Shown here one piece after another: positions 62,685 through 64,000 of a stretch of 64,000 bases of DNA. Below the pieces are notes generated by a model that was not told where the DNA came from, searched no databases, and saw nothing but the letters and a program-made list of their open reading frames with translations. The stretch's first letter is position 1, and the number at the start of each line of letters is the position of its first letter. Source of the stretch: Solirubrobacter sp963837485 (GTDB lineage Bacteria; Actinomycetota; Thermoleophilia; Solirubrobacterales; Solirubrobacteraceae); contig CAWINP010000008.1 in the NCBI GenBank assembly GCA_963837485.1, positions 310,001-374,000 on the forward strand, read 5' to 3'. Made by a program: the position numbers and the translations under genes.

Positions 62685-63436
62685 TGGACTGCGCCTTGCT
62701 CGTCATCGCCTCGGTGCTCGCCGTCTCGCCGGCGTGCAACGAGCAGCCGGCTCGCCGCGTCCCGCCGCCCCCGCTGAGCACCGATGCGCGGATCGAGGCG
62801 GCCGAGCGCTACGCGCGCTCGCGCAAGGGCAACATCGCGTTCGCGACCGTGGACGAGCGCGGCCGGTTGCGCGGGGTCAACCGAACGGTGCGCTACCCGT
62901 CGGCGAGCGTCGTGAAGGCGATGCTGATGATCGACGTGCTCCGGACCGGACCGCTGACGCCGCGCAGGCGCGCGCTGCTCGGCCCGATGATCACGCAGTC
63001 CGACAACAAGGCGGCGCTCACCGTCTACCGCGAGCTGGTCGGCGACGCCGGCCTCTACCGCGTCGCCCGCGCGGCGGGGATGCGCGACTTCTCCGTTCAC
63101 GGCGCGCTGTTCGAGGCCGAGCTCACGGCCGCCGACCAGGCGCGCCTGTTCGTGAAGATCGACCGGCTGGTCCCGAAGCCGCGCCGCTCGTACGCCCGCG
63201 GCCTGCTGGCCGGGATCGTCGCGCCGCAGCGCTGGGGGATCGCGCCGGTCGCGGCCCGGCGCCACTACAGGGTCTTCTTCAAGGGCGGCTGGCGGACCGG
63301 CACCGTCCACCAGGTCGCGCTGCTGGAGCGCGGCGGGCAGCGCATCTCGCTGGCGATCCTGACCAGCGGCGAGCCGTCGATGTCGTACGGTGAAGCGACG
63401 CTCGCGGGCATCGCCGCGCGCGTGCTCGCCCCGTGA
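62684..63436 (+). CDS. Exported serine beta-lactamase-like protein (class A family)
   Basis: The protein is 250 aa from a GTG at 62684. The N-terminus is hydrophobic (CALLVIASVLAVSPAC), possibly a lipoprotein signal. The penicillin-binding fold residues are Ser75-Val-Val-Lys78, QSDNKAA (SDN at 106-108) and a KGGWRTG stretch near residue 204 corresponding to KTG. It lacks the class A Glu166 loop as far as I can see, so a DD-peptidase-like or other hydrolase role is as likely as a true beta-lactamase. Its stop overlaps the next gene (GTGA). Confidence 0.8.
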   Translation: MDCALLVIASVLAVSPACNEQPARRVPPPPLSTDARIEAAERYARSRKGNIAFATVDERGRLRGVNRTVRYPSASVVKAMLMIDVLRTGPLTPRRRALLGPMITQSDNKAALTVYRELVGDAGLYRVARAAGMRDFSVHGALFEAELTAADQARLFVKIDRLVPKPRRSYARGLLAGIVAPQRWGIAPVAARRHYRVFFKGGWRTGTVHQVALLERGGQRISLAILTSGEPSMSYGEATLAGIAARVLAP

Positions 63437-64000
63437 AGCGCGTCGCCGTCATCCACCACCTCGCCCAGCCGTTCCTCGGCCACGCCGGGCCGGCGCTGCG
63501 CGATGTCGAGCTGGCCGAGCACTTCGGGACGCTGCCGTCGCTGGACGAGGTCGACGGGATCCTCTCGCTCGGCGGCGAGGAGTCGGTGCTCGACGGCGGG
63601 CTGGAGGCGGAGGCGGAGCTGCTGCGCTCCGCGGTGAGGGCCGGCGTGCCGGTGCTCGGCGTCTGCCTCGGCGCGCAGCTGCTCGCGCACGCGCTCGGCG
63701 GGAGCGTGATGCGCCGCCCGCGCCGGCTCGTGGCGTGGACGCCGCTGGCGGGCGAGTGGGAGGGCTACGGCCTGCACTGGAACGAGGACGGCTTCGAGCC
63801 GCCGCCGGACGCCGTCGAGCTGCTCGAGCGGCCCGACGGCTTCTGCGAGGCGTTCCGGCTTCAGAGCGCGGTCGGCGTGCAGTTTCACCCCGAGATCGAC
63901 GCTGCCGCCCTCGACGGCTGGTACGCCGCCTGGGGCGACGTGCTCGAGCCGGCCGGGGTGACCGAGGCGGACGCTCGCGCCGCGGACGCCCGCCACCTCG
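63433..64000 (+). CDS. Class I glutamine amidotransferase (truncated by window end)
   Basis: At least 189 aa are read from a GTG at 63433; the 3' end lies beyond the window. Motifs are VAVIHHLAQPFLG, ILSLGGEES, GVCLGAQLLAHALGG (nucleophile Cys in the elbow) and GVQFHPEID (His-Glu of the triad). It resembles the stand-alone GMP-synthase-like amidotransferases. It is translationally coupled (GTGA) to the beta-lactamase-like gene. Confidence 0.88.
   Translation, partial: MKRVAVIHHLAQPFLGHAGPALRDVELAEHFGTLPSLDEVDGILSLGGEESVLDGGLEAEAELLRSAVRAGVPVLGVCLGAQLLAHALGGSVMRRPRRLVAWTPLAGEWEGYGLHWNEDGFEPPPDAVELLERPDGFCEAFRLQSAVGVQFHPEIDAAALDGWYAAWGDVLEPAGVTEADARAADARHL

Overview
The window is a single 64 kb stretch of very high-GC chromosomal DNA, densely packed with genes on both strands. 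I infer an actinomycete of the class Thermoleophilia (Solirubrobacter, Conexibacter or Patulibacter type). The reasons are the codon bias, the frequent GTG starts, an in-operon Mce transport locus, and an exported protein whose N-terminus (about residues 6-24, ALFVALGGTSYA) I remember as typical of that class. No rRNA, tRNA, CRISPR array, insertion sequence or prophage was recognised. Lineage is inference; gene calls rest on protein motifs and on operon joints (ATGA, GTGA and TGATG overlaps).

Layout. 0-5.2 kb: a head-to-head pair of small unknown genes, a PLP aminotransferase, and two convergent DHA2-type efflux pumps. The second pump is divergent from a CGNR-type regulator, with a perfect 10-bp inverted repeat between them. 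5.2-5.7 kb: non-coding, with copy A of an unexplained intergenic element. 5.7-6.9 kb: a B3/B4-domain protein and a thioredoxin-like protein. 7.0-20.8 kb: one minus-strand Mce operon of ten genes (two MlaE/YrbE permeases, an ATPase, six MCE proteins, an MmpL/RND protein) bounded by a promoter-like sequence and a strong terminator. 20.8-23.4 kb: an acetyltransferase, a lipoprotein, a cold-shock protein, an RTX-repeat protein and copy B of the element.

23.4-31.7 kb is a nitrogen-centred region: a PucR-type regulator, PII protein, ammonium channel and type III glutamine synthetase, with a PP2C phosphatase and a histidine kinase placed between them. 31.7-38.9 kb holds exported proteins (Ig-like repeats with a visible +1 frameshift, a collagen-like protein, an SdiA-regulated/lamin-tail protein) with exonuclease III and a DUF4389 protein. 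38.9-50.4 kb holds an ABC-F protein, two Pro-rich proteins, a uronate-dehydrogenase-like SDR, MetH, a GGDEF/EAL protein, a lipoprotein, a patatin and a VapBC pair. 50.4-57.6 kb holds a glycosyltransferase/flippase fusion, a chlorite-dismutase-family (HemQ-like) protein, a DHH phosphoesterase, an AlkA-like glycosylase and an exported thioredoxin-like lipoprotein coupled to a membrane protein. 57.6-64 kb holds an exported propeller-like protein, two tandem glycoside hydrolases co-directional with erpA, a divergent bolA-grxD pair, a beta-lactamase-like protein and a glutamine amidotransferase cut by the window end.

The most unusual items are: (1) the two-copy element at 5270-5446 and 23198-23369, whose hairpin keeps its 19-nt loop sequence while one stem pair covaries; (2) a triple GGCAA direct repeat at exact 11-bp spacing upstream of two exported-protein genes 26 kb apart; (3) a perfect 17-bp palindrome that supplies the stop codons of two convergent genes; (4) a PII protein with Leu in place of Tyr51; and (5) an Mce operon carrying its own ATPase and ending in an MmpL gene.
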